Assembly (NCBI RefSeq): GCF_001661345.1
Contig: NW_017962924.1
Location: 186,001 to 250,000, forward strand
Reading direction: 5' to 3'
Source: Ascoidea rubescens DSM 1968
Taxonomy: Eukaryota > Ascomycota > Saccharomycetes > Ascoideales > Ascoideaceae
DNA: 64,000 bases
Part shown: positions 41,500-53,500 of the stretch, one piece after another
Layout of the letters: each line of letters starts with the position of its first letter
Numbering within the stretch: the first letter of the stretch is position 1
Notes under the pieces: model-generated
Databases searched by the model: none
What the model was told of the DNA's origin: nothing
The model's input: the letters and a program-made list of their open reading frames with translations, nothing else
Program-made: the position numbers and the translations under genes

Positions 41500-43488
41500 T
41501 TAATTTATTTTATTGGTATTAGGAGATTTCGGAAAATTTAACAATGTCAGATTGGCTTGATTTAACTTATTTTTTCTTCTGTTGAACATTGAAGATTCAG
41601 AAATATTTAAATTGAAAGTTGCAGTGTTAATATCCGATAGATGGGTGCAGGAAGATGAATTTGAACTAACCACTTTTTTAGGTTGCGACATAACCTTTGA
41701 ACTATTTAAATCCAACCCAAAGTTAATCTTCTTTGTTGTAATATCATTGTTATTCAAACTGAATCTATTTTCAACTTTAGGATTTGGGTTTATATCTTTT
41801 TTCTCTAAAATTGGACTAGAATTTAAAACAGAATTAGAAACAAAGCTAATAGAATCTTTTTTAAAATCATTGTTGCCATAATAACCACCATAACCTTCGT
41901 CGTATTCAACATCGCTCAAATCAATAAAGGAAGAACTGATTTCAGTTTGGGAATTATCTGCTATAGGTAATGGTGTTTTCGGTAATGACCTGTGAGTTTT
42001 TTTTTTATTAATTACTGCATCTGGGAAATGAGTTTTTTTATTTTGAGAAACTCCATTCATATTACCATTACTTATTTTAAATTTAACGCCTTCATTAACA
42101 TTATCTTTTACTAGAATTGACGTGGATACTTTTCTTTCATCAGAAAATAGTACCTTATTATTATTATTATTATTATTATTAGGGCTTTTATTATATATAA
42201 CCGGAGTAGTGGCAACAAAACTTTTTATTGAATTTCTTTGAAAATTATTTCCTGGAAGTTCATAATTTACTCTTCTTTGGGGAGTTATTAAAACAGGTTT
42301 TGTATCTAGTGACATTGAATGCCTTCTAGTTCTTTTGGGTGAATATTGATCAGAACGTCGAGGTAAAATTATTGAAATAGTATTCTTATTCAATCTCATT
42401 GAACTTTTGCGTTTGTTAGATTGAGGAATTGCATTATACTCTTCGTCCTCATCTTCATCTTCACTGAATTCAACAACTCTTTCAGAATCATCATTTCTTT
42501 CACCAGTTACAAAGCCTGTATCCGAAAAATCTTCAATCATATTCGAGACTCTATTTAAACCCAAATTCAACGGCACCATTAATGAGTTTATATTATTCCC
42601 AGTCCCATTTCTAAAATACGAGTTTTTGACTCCACCGAAATTATAAGTTGGATATTCAGGATAATCATCATATAAATCATCGTCATTATCATTATTTTCG
42701 TCATCATTGTCATCGTCATCATCGTCATCATCGTCATCATCATCATCATCTAAAAATGTTGAGTTTGAACTAGATATCTCTAAAGAAGAATTTTTAAGTA
42801 AATTCGTATGACCTAAACAATTATCAGTATCAACAAGATTCCTTTTAGCATTAAAAGTCGATCGTATTTCTTCTACCTTTTTTAATGGCAGATCATCAAT
42901 ACTTTCATTGTCTCCATCGCTTTCATCTGTACTAAAACTATCGTCTTCATGATCATTATTGGGAGAATCATTAGTAAAATGTGAGGTAATGCTTTCTGCT
43001 TCAATATTCTCTTCTATGCCTTCAAAATTAGTAAAATTCAGCTTTGATAAAATATTAGGGTTGATTATCAAAGAGCTACCTAATCCGTTAACCAATAGTT
43101 CTGAGTTTTGCCTTTGAATAGCAATTGATTGATCAAAACTTTTCAAAAGACTAATCTGCTTTCTTGGTTCAAAATGGTAACTTTCAGGTTCATTTTCTTC
43201 AGGCCTCTTTATGATATTACAAGACGAATCATGATTAAATTTTTTGCTATTATCACTTTTTTTAAATTCCGAAATTTTTTTCTGATAAGATTCACTATTA
43301 AAAGATGGAATTGAATGATTTTTTGAAGTAACATTAAATATATTTATTTCGGTAGTGGGTTCACCAAACTTATTTGATCTTTTAGGAAGTTGGAGATTTA
43401 CTTTGTGAGAAAAATAATCGTCAATGTAATCATGTTTTGAACCTGAAATATCTTCTTTAATTTGATCATTAGGTTGGTTATGATTATG

Positions 43489-43584
<96 letters not shown>

Positions 43585-43666
43585 NNNNNNNNNNNNNNNN
43601 NNNNNNNNNNNNNNNNNNNNNNNNNNNNNNNNNNNNNNNNNNNNNNNNNNNNNNNNNNNNNNNNNN

Positions 43667-43761
<95 letters not shown>

Positions 43762-45252
43762 GTTATTATTATTATTATTGTTGTTGCCATTGTTATTATT
43801 GTCTTTATAAGAGTTATTATTTCGATCAAAATTTGAAAAGTATGAATTATGATTTTGAAATTTTAACTCCTCATCAGTATATATTGATTTTTTACCATTT
43901 AAAATCCATTTATGGGTAAGAATTTGATTTATAGTATATCTTTTTAATGGGTTAACGTTTAATAAATTTTTAATCAAATCCTTTGCGTCATCGCCAATTT
44001 CATCCCACCAAGGTTTTAGAAATTCAAAATCACCTTTCAATGTCTTTTTTTCTAATATATTTTTATCTTTCCCTGGGTCACCAGTTGCTTTTGAATAAAA
44101 CGGGGGAAAACCACATAATAGTATATACAAAACACAACCAATACTCCAAATATCTACAGCTTTAGAATAAGAGCCATCTTTAATTATCTCTGGAGCAGAA
44201 TAACCTAATGTTCCACAGGGAGTTTTTGGGTTTGAATCGGTTGTCAAAATCTTCGATAAGCCAAAATCGGCTAGTTTGATTTCACCAATAGTAGCTGCAC
44301 CAACAGAGTCGATAAAGTAACCTTCATCTTTTTTTTCGTTTGTATCTGATTTTCTTTTTGATGCTAAAAAATCTTTTTCAGATCTTGGTTTGTATATTAT
44401 TGGGGTATAAAGGATATTTTCTGGTTTAATGTCTCGATGAACGATCCCAACTTCGTCATGTAAGTATTTCACAGCTTTAACCAATTGAATGATTATATGT
44501 CTTGATAAATCCTCGGAAAAATAAGTATAATGAACAATTTGATTAAAAATTTCACCACCTTTACAGTATTCTAAAATTAAGAAGAAGTTTTCGTTTGATT
44601 TAATGTGATTGTATAGTTTAATGATATTTTTGTGATTTAATTTTTTCATTATGATGATTTCTTGATTAATTGAATTAATTTGGGAGTCATTTAAATTTTT
44701 GTAGTTGATAATTTTGATTGCGACTATTATGTTTAGTTTCAAATCATAAGCTTTAAAGACTTTGGAAAAAGCACCCTCTCCAATTTTTTTAATTAGTTTA
44801 TATCTTGGGTATAATTGGGGATGGTTCGGTAAATTGTCGTTTAATTTATGATTGGCAGCTAATCTTTGATTTAATTTTCTTAGTCTTTCTGATATTGTTG
44901 ATTTGTTTGAATTTGCAGAATTTATTGAGCCATTATCATTATTACTATTGTTATTTTTGTTTGTGCTTTTATAGGTTTCAGACATTAGATCGGAATCAGC
45001 ATCATCTATGTAATCAGAAGGATGTAGGGAAAATGAGGAGGAGGACTGGTCAGTAGATGTATTTTGCAGAGAACTAGAGGAGATGTTATTATTTGTAAGT
45101 TTGTTTTCGGTGGATTTATTATTGTTGTTATTATCTTTATCTTTGTTTTTATTATTATTATTATTATTATCTTTATCTTGATTGTTTGTATTGGAGGGTT
45201 GAGCTGGTTTTGATGTGAATTTAATGAATTTTTTGAACGTTTCAAACACCAT
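41500..45252 (-). CDS. RCK2: RCK1/RCK2-like protein kinase with very long poly-Asn tract
   Basis: About 1250 residues from ATG at 45250-45252; the exact length is unknown because of an 82-N gap. The Ser/Thr kinase domain (about 148-450) has IGEGAFSKVF (glycine loop), VAIKII (Lys), HRDIKPENIL and ADFGLS. It carries the insert typical of Rck1/Rck2 between the catalytic and DFG loops, ending DEGYFIDSVGAATIGEIKLADFGLSK, then TPCGTLGYSAPEI and WSIGCVLYILLCGFPPFYSK. Rck2 is a MAPKAP-type kinase phosphorylated by Hog1 under osmotic and oxidative stress. After the kinase domain comes a pure poly-Asn tract (43484-43780 with the gap inside) and a roughly 700-residue acidic, Ser/Asn-rich tail with a poly-Asp run. 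S. cerevisiae Rck2 has 610 residues, so this is about twice as long. Confidence 0.9.
43484..43780. repeat. ATT/AAT trinucleotide repeat encoding poly-Asn, with assembly gap
   Basis: Uninterrupted ATT triplets (AAT codons on the minus strand) flank an unsequenced run of 82 N at 43585-43666. Both flanks read in the same frame with a gap length of 1 modulo 3, which 82 satisfies, so the gap estimate is frame-consistent; the true length is unknown. Confidence 0.95.
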
Positions 45253-46807
45253 TATTTTTTTATAAATCAATGAAAAATACTATAAAAAGTTGTTAGTGTG
45301 TCAATAATATAAGATTTCTTCAAATTATTGACAGTCTTTTCACAAAAACAAAAATAAAAATATTTTATGTACATACAATAGGTTAGATACTTCAATATTT
45401 CAATATTTCAATAATTCAATAATTCAGTGTGAAATTAGGAAGGTTTATTTTATATTCAAAGTAAATATATTATGGTGTATTGTGGTATATTATAATATAA
45501 TGGTATTAATTTGAAGTTTTTAGCTTTTATTTATATCAATAAATTATAGTTTATGAATGAATGTTTTAGAATTAAATTTATCAATTAACATTATATGATA
45601 AATTAATATTTGATAAACAACAAAATAAAATTGTAAACAAGAACAATAAAAGGGAAAAACAACGAGATTTGTGATTTTGGACAAATTGAATACTCTGATT
45701 CTGGAATATTCTGATTTTTTGCTAATAAATAACTCGTAGTGAAATTATAAATAAGAAAGTATGCCGGTTAGGCTAATAAATTCTGTTAAATAGGATGATA
45801 TGATAAGTAGTGACTGGAGAAATCCAAGAAAAAAGGAAGTGAATCAAATAAATAATAAAGTGGTTAACAAGAGATGTTTCAATGAGAATTAACAAATTAT
45901 TTAACAACGATCGTTATTAACTGATGATATGTGGATCAATGAGGTTAGATTTGAGTTAAATCTTAAAACCATAGAAAGTATAGGGAAAACAGCACCAGTG
46001 AGAAGAGGATCTGGAACCAGTTTGGGGACTATCAAGAATAGCCAAAGCTAATACAGTCAATGAAATTAACAGAATTGTGAGCAGATAGGTGAAATTTCAG
46101 CAATGGGTTGAGAACTCTCTTGTGGTTACTTGTTTGGAAGGAAGGAAACACAGCGCTCGTCAGCTGGAGACAGAGACAGAACAGTATAAGCAGAGGCAGC
46201 AGAGGCAGCAAAGGTAGGAGAAACAGCAGGGGTAGCAGCAGCAGAGGCAGAGATGCTGAAGAGGAATTGCTGTGGCAATGTTTTCGTGCAGCAGCAGCAG
46301 CTAAAAGAATAGTTCCTGGAGCTTCGCCAGCTAAAGGAATAACTCCAGCTGCTTCAGGAGTCAGGTCGGGTCACATTTTTCCGCCCGCTCCCACCCTGGC
46401 GGAGCATGTGTACAGCAGTGGTTTGATGCATTTCCGCAGTTATGCATGCAATACGCAACAAACTGCAGTTCTGTGCGCAACAAGTGACGTAGATCCTTCT
46501 GCACTGTGGTGAGCGCTGGTGCAGGGAGATGAGGACCCTCAACACTGGCTGTTCCGTCGCTGACGTGCCGCACATGGCTTACCTAAGCAGCATCGCTCAT
46601 AACAAAACGACAAGCTACTCAAATCATGTAATCCCATTTTAATCCCTATACAGTCCTAGATATACATGTACATAGAAATTTCAATACTCTTGTTATTCTG
46701 TGTACTCTTTCCTTTTAAGCCAAACTCTTACTTTCTAACTAAGTGCTTTTGTCTTCTTGTGATACACTCTCGTTGTTTCTGTGCTTTGCCTACATTTATA
46801 GTATAAA
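45253..46807. promoter_or_regulatory. Divergent promoter region, kinase (-) / SIT4 (+)
   Basis: 1.55 kb without a supported gene. The left two-thirds are AT-rich. Bases 46100-46560 form a GC-richer island with a purine-rich AGAGGCAGC-type repeat (about 46175-46260) and a TGACGT element (about 46484). A pyrimidine-rich leader precedes the SIT4 ATG. A CTAACTAA near 46735 and a TTTATAG just before the ATG could be part of a leader intron, but I see no good donor. Confidence 0.45.
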
Positions 46808-47740
46808 ATGGTTGAAAGAGGTCCTGATCAGTGGCTTGAAGAGGTTAAGAAATGTCAATCTCTACCTGAAAATGATATGAAGCGTTTGTGTGAATTGGTT
46901 AAAGAAATACTAATCGAAGAATCTAACATTCAACCTGTCAGGTCTCCCGTAACCGTTTGTGGTGATATCCATGGCCAGTTCCACGACCTCTTGGAATTGT
47001 TCAAAATATCCGGTGGCTTTCCTGATAATGTCAACTATATATTCAGTGGTGACTACGTTGACAGAGGCTATTTCTCTCTAGAAACTTTCACTTTGCTAAT
47101 GTGCTTGAAAGTCAAATATCCAAACAGAATAACTCTAGTCAGAGGGAATCACGAATCAAGACAAATCACTCAAGTTTATGGCTTTTATGAAGAATGCTTA
47201 ACTAAATACGGCTCCTCCACTGTTTGGAAATATTGCTGTCAAGTATTCGATTTCCTAACTCTAGCTGCAATCATTGATGGTCGAATTCTTTGCATCCATG
47301 GTGGTTTATCTCCTGAAATTAGAATGTTAGACCAAATTAGAATCATCTCAAGAGCTCAAGAAGTTCCTCATGAAGGTGGTTTTTGTGACCTATTATGGTC
47401 AGACCCTGACGATTCAATGGATAACTGGGCTTTATCTCCAAGAGGTGCTGGTTATTTATTTGGCTCAAAAATCTCAAAAGAATTTTCTCACATCAACAAC
47501 CTAAAATTAATAGCAAGAGCTCATCAATTAGTCATGGAAGGTTTTAAATACCACTTTAAAGATAAAAGCGTTGTAACTGTTTGGTCTGCTCCAAATTATT
47601 GTTATAGATGTGGTAATGTTGCAAGTGTAATGAAAGTAGATGAAAATTTAAATCCTGATTTTAAAATATTTAGTGCTGTGCCTGATGATACTGAAAGGAT
47701 GGCTCCACAAAAAAATAATAGAAGTGATTATTTCCTATAA
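46808..47740 (+). CDS. SIT4: PP6-type serine/threonine phosphatase Sit4
   Basis: 310 residues (S. cerevisiae Sit4 has 311), near-identical across the whole length, including the Sit4-specific N-terminus ([11 protein letters not shown]). Metal-site and catalytic motifs are present: GDIHGQ (52-57), GDYVDRG (81-87), RGNHESRQ, and [11 protein letters not shown]; the protein ends in YFL, the methylated C-terminus of PP2A-like phosphatases. It acts with Sap-family subunits in G1/S progression and TOR signalling. Residue 80, normally a bulky hydrophobic just before GDYVDRG, is Ser (codon AGT). I found no CTG codon in the frame. Confidence 0.98.
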   Translation: MVERGPDQWLEEVKKCQSLPENDMKRLCELVKEILIEESNIQPVRSPVTVCGDIHGQFHDLLELFKISGGFPDNVNYIFSGDYVDRGYFSLETFTLLMCLKVKYPNRITLVRGNHESRQITQVYGFYEECLTKYGSSTVWKYCCQVFDFLTLAAIIDGRILCIHGGLSPEIRMLDQIRIISRAQEVPHEGGFCDLLWSDPDDSMDNWALSPRGAGYLFGSKISKEFSHINNLKLIARAHQLVMEGFKYHFKDKSVVTVWSAPNYCYRCGNVASVMKVDENLNPDFKIFSAVPDDTERMAPQKNNRSDYFL

Positions 47741-48297
47741 TTTTCTATAATCACCCTTCATTCTTCTATATATTATTACTATTACTATTATTACTAACTA
47801 CATTTACATCTACAATCACAATTTCAACTTATAAATTATTATTCTATTTGTCATTATAATTATAAGCATTATGATCATGATTATCTTTTCACTATCATTA
47901 TCTTGTTTTCTTGTGAAATATCTATTTTTCTTGATTTTTTCTTGATTTTTTTTTTATTTTTTTTCATATTTATTGTTAAATATCAATGGTGCTTAAGCTT
48001 TTCTTCTTTTTTTTTTTCTTTTTTCGATTCATTTATTTACTTATCTGTTTTACTTCGTTTTTCCCTTTTTACTTTGTTTTTTAAAATCTTCCTTATCATG
48101 ATTGATTTTTAATATTACGATAAATTTTTAATGAACATTTTATTCAATAACACTAAATATTAAATATCAAATACTACATATTAAATAGATATAAAATACT
48201 TTGGAATAAATAAATAAGCAACTAATTAGGAAATTAAGCAATTAAGCAATTAATTTAATTTAATTTAATTTAATTTGTTTTCTTCTCTTTTAACAAA
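47741..48297. other. Convergent 3' region, SIT4 / POM33
   Basis: 557 bp, T-rich to A-rich, with a TTTAA repeat near 48249-48276. No gene seen. Confidence 0.6.
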
Positions 48298-49416
48298 TCA
48301 TTTATGCATGATCTTTTCATCTCTAACTTCTCTTTTTTTAACAAGCTCAAGAAATTCATAAAAATACCCTTGATATTGTTTAGGTAATTTCACAACTACG
48401 TTTTTCTCAACAACTTGAAAAAAGTTTAAAACAAAACTTTTAGTTTCATTCGAAAATAAAATTCTTAACCAATAAAATGTGATAAAAGCAACAAATGCAA
48501 ACCCAGATACTCCTCTCATTAATAACGTATCAATAAATAATACAAATATTAACAACAACTCATTATACGAAATAGCTAATGTTAAATTCAAAAGATAATT
48601 TTGAGGAATCTTCTCCAAATAATTAAATTCCCTTGTCAATTGTAAAAATGATATAATTAAATAAGGGAAAATCTTAAAAATAGATGATCTTGATAAAAAC
48701 CAAATTAACGCTAAAAGCAAATATTGGAAATTTTCTGTTGATAACAATGCAAAATTAGTTGGCAACTTTCTACCAAATTTTCTAGAAACTGTTAAACTTA
48801 ATGCCAAAAGAGATCCAAAAATTGATAATCTATAAGAAAATCTGACTAAATAATAAAATTTAGTTCTAAGAATAATATTTGATAGCCTTGAAAGAAAATA
48901 TATTAAACCAAAAGATAAGGAAAGACAGTGACCAGTTAACCAAATTAATTTATCATAGTTCTTAGGTTTGGGTGGTATTTTACGAATAACTTTCTTAGTT
49001 TTTTTACTTATTTTGCTTGGATTTTGAACAGAGTTATTTAAATTAAGATTACTATTATCTGGCACAGTAGATACTTGTGATCTTTGAGATTTTTGTTCAT
49101 TAATAGGAAGTTGAGTTGCAGATTGTGCGGGAGTTGGAGTCTCACTAATCAACTTATTATTTGCTTGGAGATTATTGTTTACTTGGAGATTATTTGCTTG
49201 GAGATTATTGTTTACTTGGAGATTATCTACTCGGAGATTATTATTTAGTTGATTTGAATTTTGTAAGATTGTGCCCTCAACTACTTTGCTGGTCAGTTGA
49301 GTTGTTGGATTTCCAGTATTAATGGTGCCAGGTTGGCCATTGGGCTGAAGAGTTTGCTCTTCATTGAAAATTGGAGGTAAAGGAGCCTTGATATCAGGAG
49401 GAGGAGTATTTGACAT
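48298..49416 (-). CDS. POM33: Pom33/Per33 (TMEM33-family) membrane protein
   Basis: 372 residues from ATG at 49414-49416. The first ~140 residues are polar, with an imperfect repeat (NLQVNNNLQANNLQVNNNL, encoded around 49140-49250). The rest matches the TMEM33 plan: LIWLTGHCLSLSFGLIYFLSRL, FYYLVRFSYRLSIFGSLLALSL, a stretch with STENFQYLLLALIWFLSR, then two more hydrophobic segments and a C-terminal amphipathic helix (VVVKLPKQYQGYFYEFLELV). The family sits in the ER and nuclear envelope; Pom33 helps distribute nuclear pore complexes. The N-terminal extension is longer than in S. cerevisiae (279 residues in total). It faces DAD3 across a 417-bp divergent promoter. Confidence 0.8.
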   Translation of the reverse strand: MSNTPPPDIKAPLPPIFNEEQTLQPNGQPGTINTGNPTTQLTSKVVEGTILQNSNQLNNNLRVDNLQVNNNLQANNLQVNNNLQANNKLISETPTPAQSATQLPINEQKSQRSQVSTVPDNSNLNLNNSVQNPSKISKKTKKVIRKIPPKPKNYDKLIWLTGHCLSLSFGLIYFLSRLSNIILRTKFYYLVRFSYRLSIFGSLLALSLTVSRKFGRKLPTNFALLSTENFQYLLLALIWFLSRSSIFKIFPYLIISFLQLTREFNYLEKIPQNYLLNLTLAISYNELLLIFVLFIDTLLMRGVSGFAFVAFITFYWLRILFSNETKSFVLNFFQVVEKNVVVKLPKQYQGYFYEFLELVKKREVRDEKIMHK

Positions 49417-49833
49417 CTTGAGATACCGGATAATTGAACTTATTGAGTATTAAGAAAAACCACCAAACGAACTGCTACTTCTTGTAATATTAACTGTTCT
49501 CTCAAACACCAATTGATAAAAAGCAAGGGAATAGCAACCAAGAGGTTCGTTGTTTATGATGGCTGAATTGAAATTTGGTGATTAGCTTCTCATTTCAGTT
49601 GCGAATCACCGGATTTCTGCCGCGGAATCACACGGCTGATCAGGAATCTCACACGGAATTGCAAACGGTTTCATAATTCCATTACGGATAACGGATGGAA
49701 CCGGATTAGGAATTTCCGTCTGGATCTCTGTTTGATGCTGGTTACTTTTCAAAGCTGGAGATGGAGCATGAGATGTTTATGGTGCCAGAAAAAAAAGGCA
49801 GCACAGGCGAAGAAGCAGCAAACAAAGCAGAAC
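49417..49833. promoter_or_regulatory. Divergent promoter, POM33 / DAD3, with CGGA motif cluster
   Basis: Between 49610 and 49718 there are six CGGA motifs (49610, 49623, 49654, 49685, 49692, 49702) and one TCCG (49715), including a CCGCGGA close to a pleiotropic-drug-response-type site. The rest is ordinary AT-rich sequence. Confidence 0.5.
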
Positions 49834-50370
49834 ATGGATGCAGAGATACCATTGAGTCATGGGGCTTATAGTGACACACAGGATGAGATACTAGAACAAT
49901 ACAGAAAGCTATTGCGTAACCTAACCAAAGTATGTGTCAATCTTCCACCAATTGATCTCCAATCTCAGGTTTTTGTTGTAGAATATTTCACTAACCCATT
50001 GAGCTAGATTGACGATATATTAAGGTCTATTGAAGAAAAAAATATTCCTGCTTTAACAGAAAATTTGAATCTGTTGGATAAAAAAATTGCCTTTGTTTAC
50101 ATGATGTTTAAAACTTCAATTTTTGCATTTCTTATAAACGAACAACAAATTGGAACTTCAATTAAATCCTACATTCCTCCAATTGTGGATAATGATTTAA
50201 TTCACCATTCTATTTCACATCCAGCAGATCAAAATAAAATCCGGGCTCAACCTCCACCTGAAAACAAAAATCAGAATATTCATGAATATGATAAACCAAT
50301 CGATGATTATACTAATTCTCTGAAATTAGATGGGCCAGAGTTCGAGTCAACAAGAGATTTCAGAATGTAA
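49834..50370 (+). CDS. DAD3: DASH/Dam1 complex subunit Dad3, two exons
   Basis: Joining 49834-49929 to 50008-50370 gives 152 residues. The first 75 match yeast Dad3 in order: SDTQDEILEQYRKLLRNL (compare SPLQQEVLDKYKQL), IDDILRSIEEKN, then LDKKIAFVYMMFKTSIFAFL (compare [20 protein letters not shown]). Dad3 is part of the ten-subunit DASH ring that couples kinetochores to microtubule plus ends. The intron has donor GTATGT, branch CACTAAC and acceptor CTAG. The C-terminal ~75 residues (polar, with PPENKNQNIHEYDKP) are an extension absent from the 94-residue S. cerevisiae protein. In-frame ATGs at 49735 and 49768 would add a basic, Cys/Trp-containing leader that looks non-homologous, so I chose 49834. 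Confidence 0.83.
49930..50007 (+). other. Intron of DAD3
   Basis: 78 nt with GTATGT, CACTAAC and CTAG. It lies between codons (phase 0) and joins two open frames that together give the Dad3 fold. Confidence 0.88.
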
Positions 50371-50595
50371 CCGGTCTTTTTTTGTTCTAGTGATTCATTA
50401 AACTATATTTTATACTTACTGGAATCTTTTGACCGCCTCCTATAAAATTGGTCCACCAACCAACAAAAAAGTGAAAAAAAATATAGAGAAAAAAACCTAT
50501 AAACAGCAAGAATTGGAAATTTTGTAGATCGAAGACCAGATACATGATGCATAACCAATTGTTTTAATCAATCAGTTACAAGTTAAATCTTTTTT

Positions 50596-53500
50596 TTAAA
50601 TATCTTCATTTTTTGATGATGACTCTTTAGCTAATTTAATCAAAACATCCAATTCGCCACTTTTTTCACACATTTGATAAAAAATTGTATTTTTATCAGA
50701 AATCAACTTGAAAGGCTCATCATATTCTACAACTTTACCTGCATCCATAACTAATATTTTGTCATAATCGATAATTGATCTTAATCTATGGGCAATTGTC
50801 AAAATTGTGCTATTTTTAAATTCATTTCTAATGGTTTGTTGAATCTTATGATCTGATTTATAATCAATTGATGCTGTCGCTTCGTCTAAAAGCATAATCT
50901 TGGGAGTTCTCAATATTGACCTTGCTAAACACACCAATTGCCTTTGACCCTGGGATAAATTTTTTCCTCCCTCTTCAATCTTATTATCTAAATTTAAAAA
51001 CTTATTTTTATTTTCTTCAATTTCAGTTTCTTCAGCATTATTTGGTGTCCTACTTATTAATTCATCATTTTCAATTGTTCCATTGCTTTCTAGTTCCTCT
51101 CTACTTAATAAATTGACTCTTATTAATGCTTCAAACATTTCTGCGTCCGAATATTGTTCAAATGGGTCAAGATTACTTTTAATTGTACCACTAAACAATG
51201 TAGGATCCTGAGGGATGATTGTAATTGCTTTTCTTAATGTATTCAACCCAATTTTTGTAATTTCATACCCATCAATGGTTATTGTCCCAGTATCGGGATC
51301 TAAAAATCTAAACAATGCAGTGATAATAGTTGATTTACCTGCCCCTGTCCTCCCAACGATGCCAATTTTAGCATTTGGTTCAACGTCAAATGTTACATTT
51401 TTAATAACTTTTGGCAAGTCTGGTGCATATCTTAATGATAGATTACTGATCTCAATTTTACCTGTTTCGGGCCAAGTTTTTGGTGGCTCAAACTCTTGAG
51501 ACAATTGTGGTTCTGGTTCTTCTTCAACTTCCATATACTCCTTTAATCTTTCAACTGAGTTCATTATCATTTCTAACATTGCATATAATCTAACAAGCCA
51601 AAGTGCTGCGTCGGCAAATGAAATTGCATATGATAATGAGATACCAGCCAACCCAGCATCAAGCGAGTCCATATAATATAAAACAAATGATCCAGAGAAC
51701 AATGTAACAAGTGCTCCTAGAAAATCAATCCTAAAACACAACCATCTGTTGGCAACCCATAAATAAAAAAATGGTGTATTATTTTCATCAATATATTCTA
51801 AATTTTTTTTCATAAATTTATGTTCAACACCATAAGCCCTAATTGTTGTGACACCAACTAAAGTTTCAGTAAAATTTTGATGAATTGGACTTTTAGTAAT
51901 CGATTCATATCTTTTTAATTCTCTAGATAGACTAAGATAAAAATATCCAATAGCATAAAACATCAATGAAATAAAAACTGCAAAAAGAAAAAATAATGGA
52001 GTGATGGTTATAATTAAAAATAATGTGGAAACAGTTATAATAATACAAACGAATGTGCCTTGAAAATATTCTGTAATTTCTTGATCAACTGATTCAATAT
52101 CTTTGGAAAATCTGTTCATAATACGACCAATAGGAGTAGTGTCAAAAAATCTCAACTTTGCTCTCATTATTCTCTCCAAAACATTTTTAAATATGATATT
52201 TGAAGCTCTTAATCCGGAAAAGAAAAGAAACAGGTTACGAATAGAACAAACTAACCCGAATCCAAGACCAATCAATCCATAAATTGAAATATAGAAAATT
52301 GCATCATGACCTGGCTCAATACGAAGACTTTGGGCAAAATTCTTGGTGCCGTAAATAATAGCAGACGATTTATCCTTGATGTGATTAACTTTTTCAAAAA
52401 TATTTGGACTAATAACAAAAGAATGAAAAGAACTGTATGGAAATTCCGCTTCATTGTTCAACGACCATTTACGCAACCACCATGACTGACTTATAAAAAC
52501 AACTTGCGAAAAGATAAATAAAGAAAAAACAAAACCCCAAGCATACCAAGGTCCAAATGTATTCATGTAAAATTTGTAAACTTGAATGCTGACTGTACCT
52601 GTACTTTTTGTTTCTTCTTGTACCAATTTTCCTTTAGTTTTATTTACTGCTTTAGTTAATTCAATTCCTTCTTCCTCTTCCTGTTCTTTTACTTTTGCCT
52701 TTAATAATTCTTTATCAAATTTCTTGATATTTCTATTGGAAAGTTGATTTTCAGATCTGCTGGCACTTGAGTTTAATTGCTTTATATCAACATTAGATGC
52801 ATTACGAGAGTTCATAATAGAAGATTTTATCAAATCATCCTCACCTAAAAACCCATCAAATAGTAATTTTTCAGGAGAACCCTGAGCTCTTACTCTTCCA
52901 TTCTCCATAACAATAACATGTTCAGCATCCTTGACAGTTAAGGCAACATTATGAGACACCAAAATGCATGTTCTGTTTTTCATCAATGGGCCTGTTATAC
53001 AATTATCATATATCCACAAAGCAGTGTTGGAATCAACTGCACTTAAACAATCGTCTAAAAGAATGTTTTTGGACGACGAATATAGTGCTCTGGCCAATGA
53101 AACCCTTTGTTTTTGACCACCAGAAAGAACGACACCCTTTTCTCCAATTTCAGTTTGATCCCCAGCTTCAAAAATTTCTAGATCACGTTTAAGTCCACAA
53201 GATTCAATGACATCTTTATATCTCTTTTGATTAAACTCTGAATCAAAAAGAATATTGTCTCTTATTGTTCCGTTTAATAACCACGCCGATTGAGAACAAT
53301 AGGCCACATTATCTGCAAGACCAGTATTCGGCTCGATTTGAATTTCGTTTCTTGGAAGAACACCAGGTAAGAAGACTTTCCCACTAATTAAATTCATTTC
53401 TCCTAACAATGCTAATAATGTTGATGTTTTACCAGCACCAGTGGGTCCTATTATCACGTTCAACTTACCTTCGACAAATGAGATATCTAGATCTCTTAGT

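Noticed and set aside
46108-46512. 134-codon rightward frame upstream of SIT4
   Set aside because: Encodes the AGAGGCAGC-type repeat and has no conserved features.
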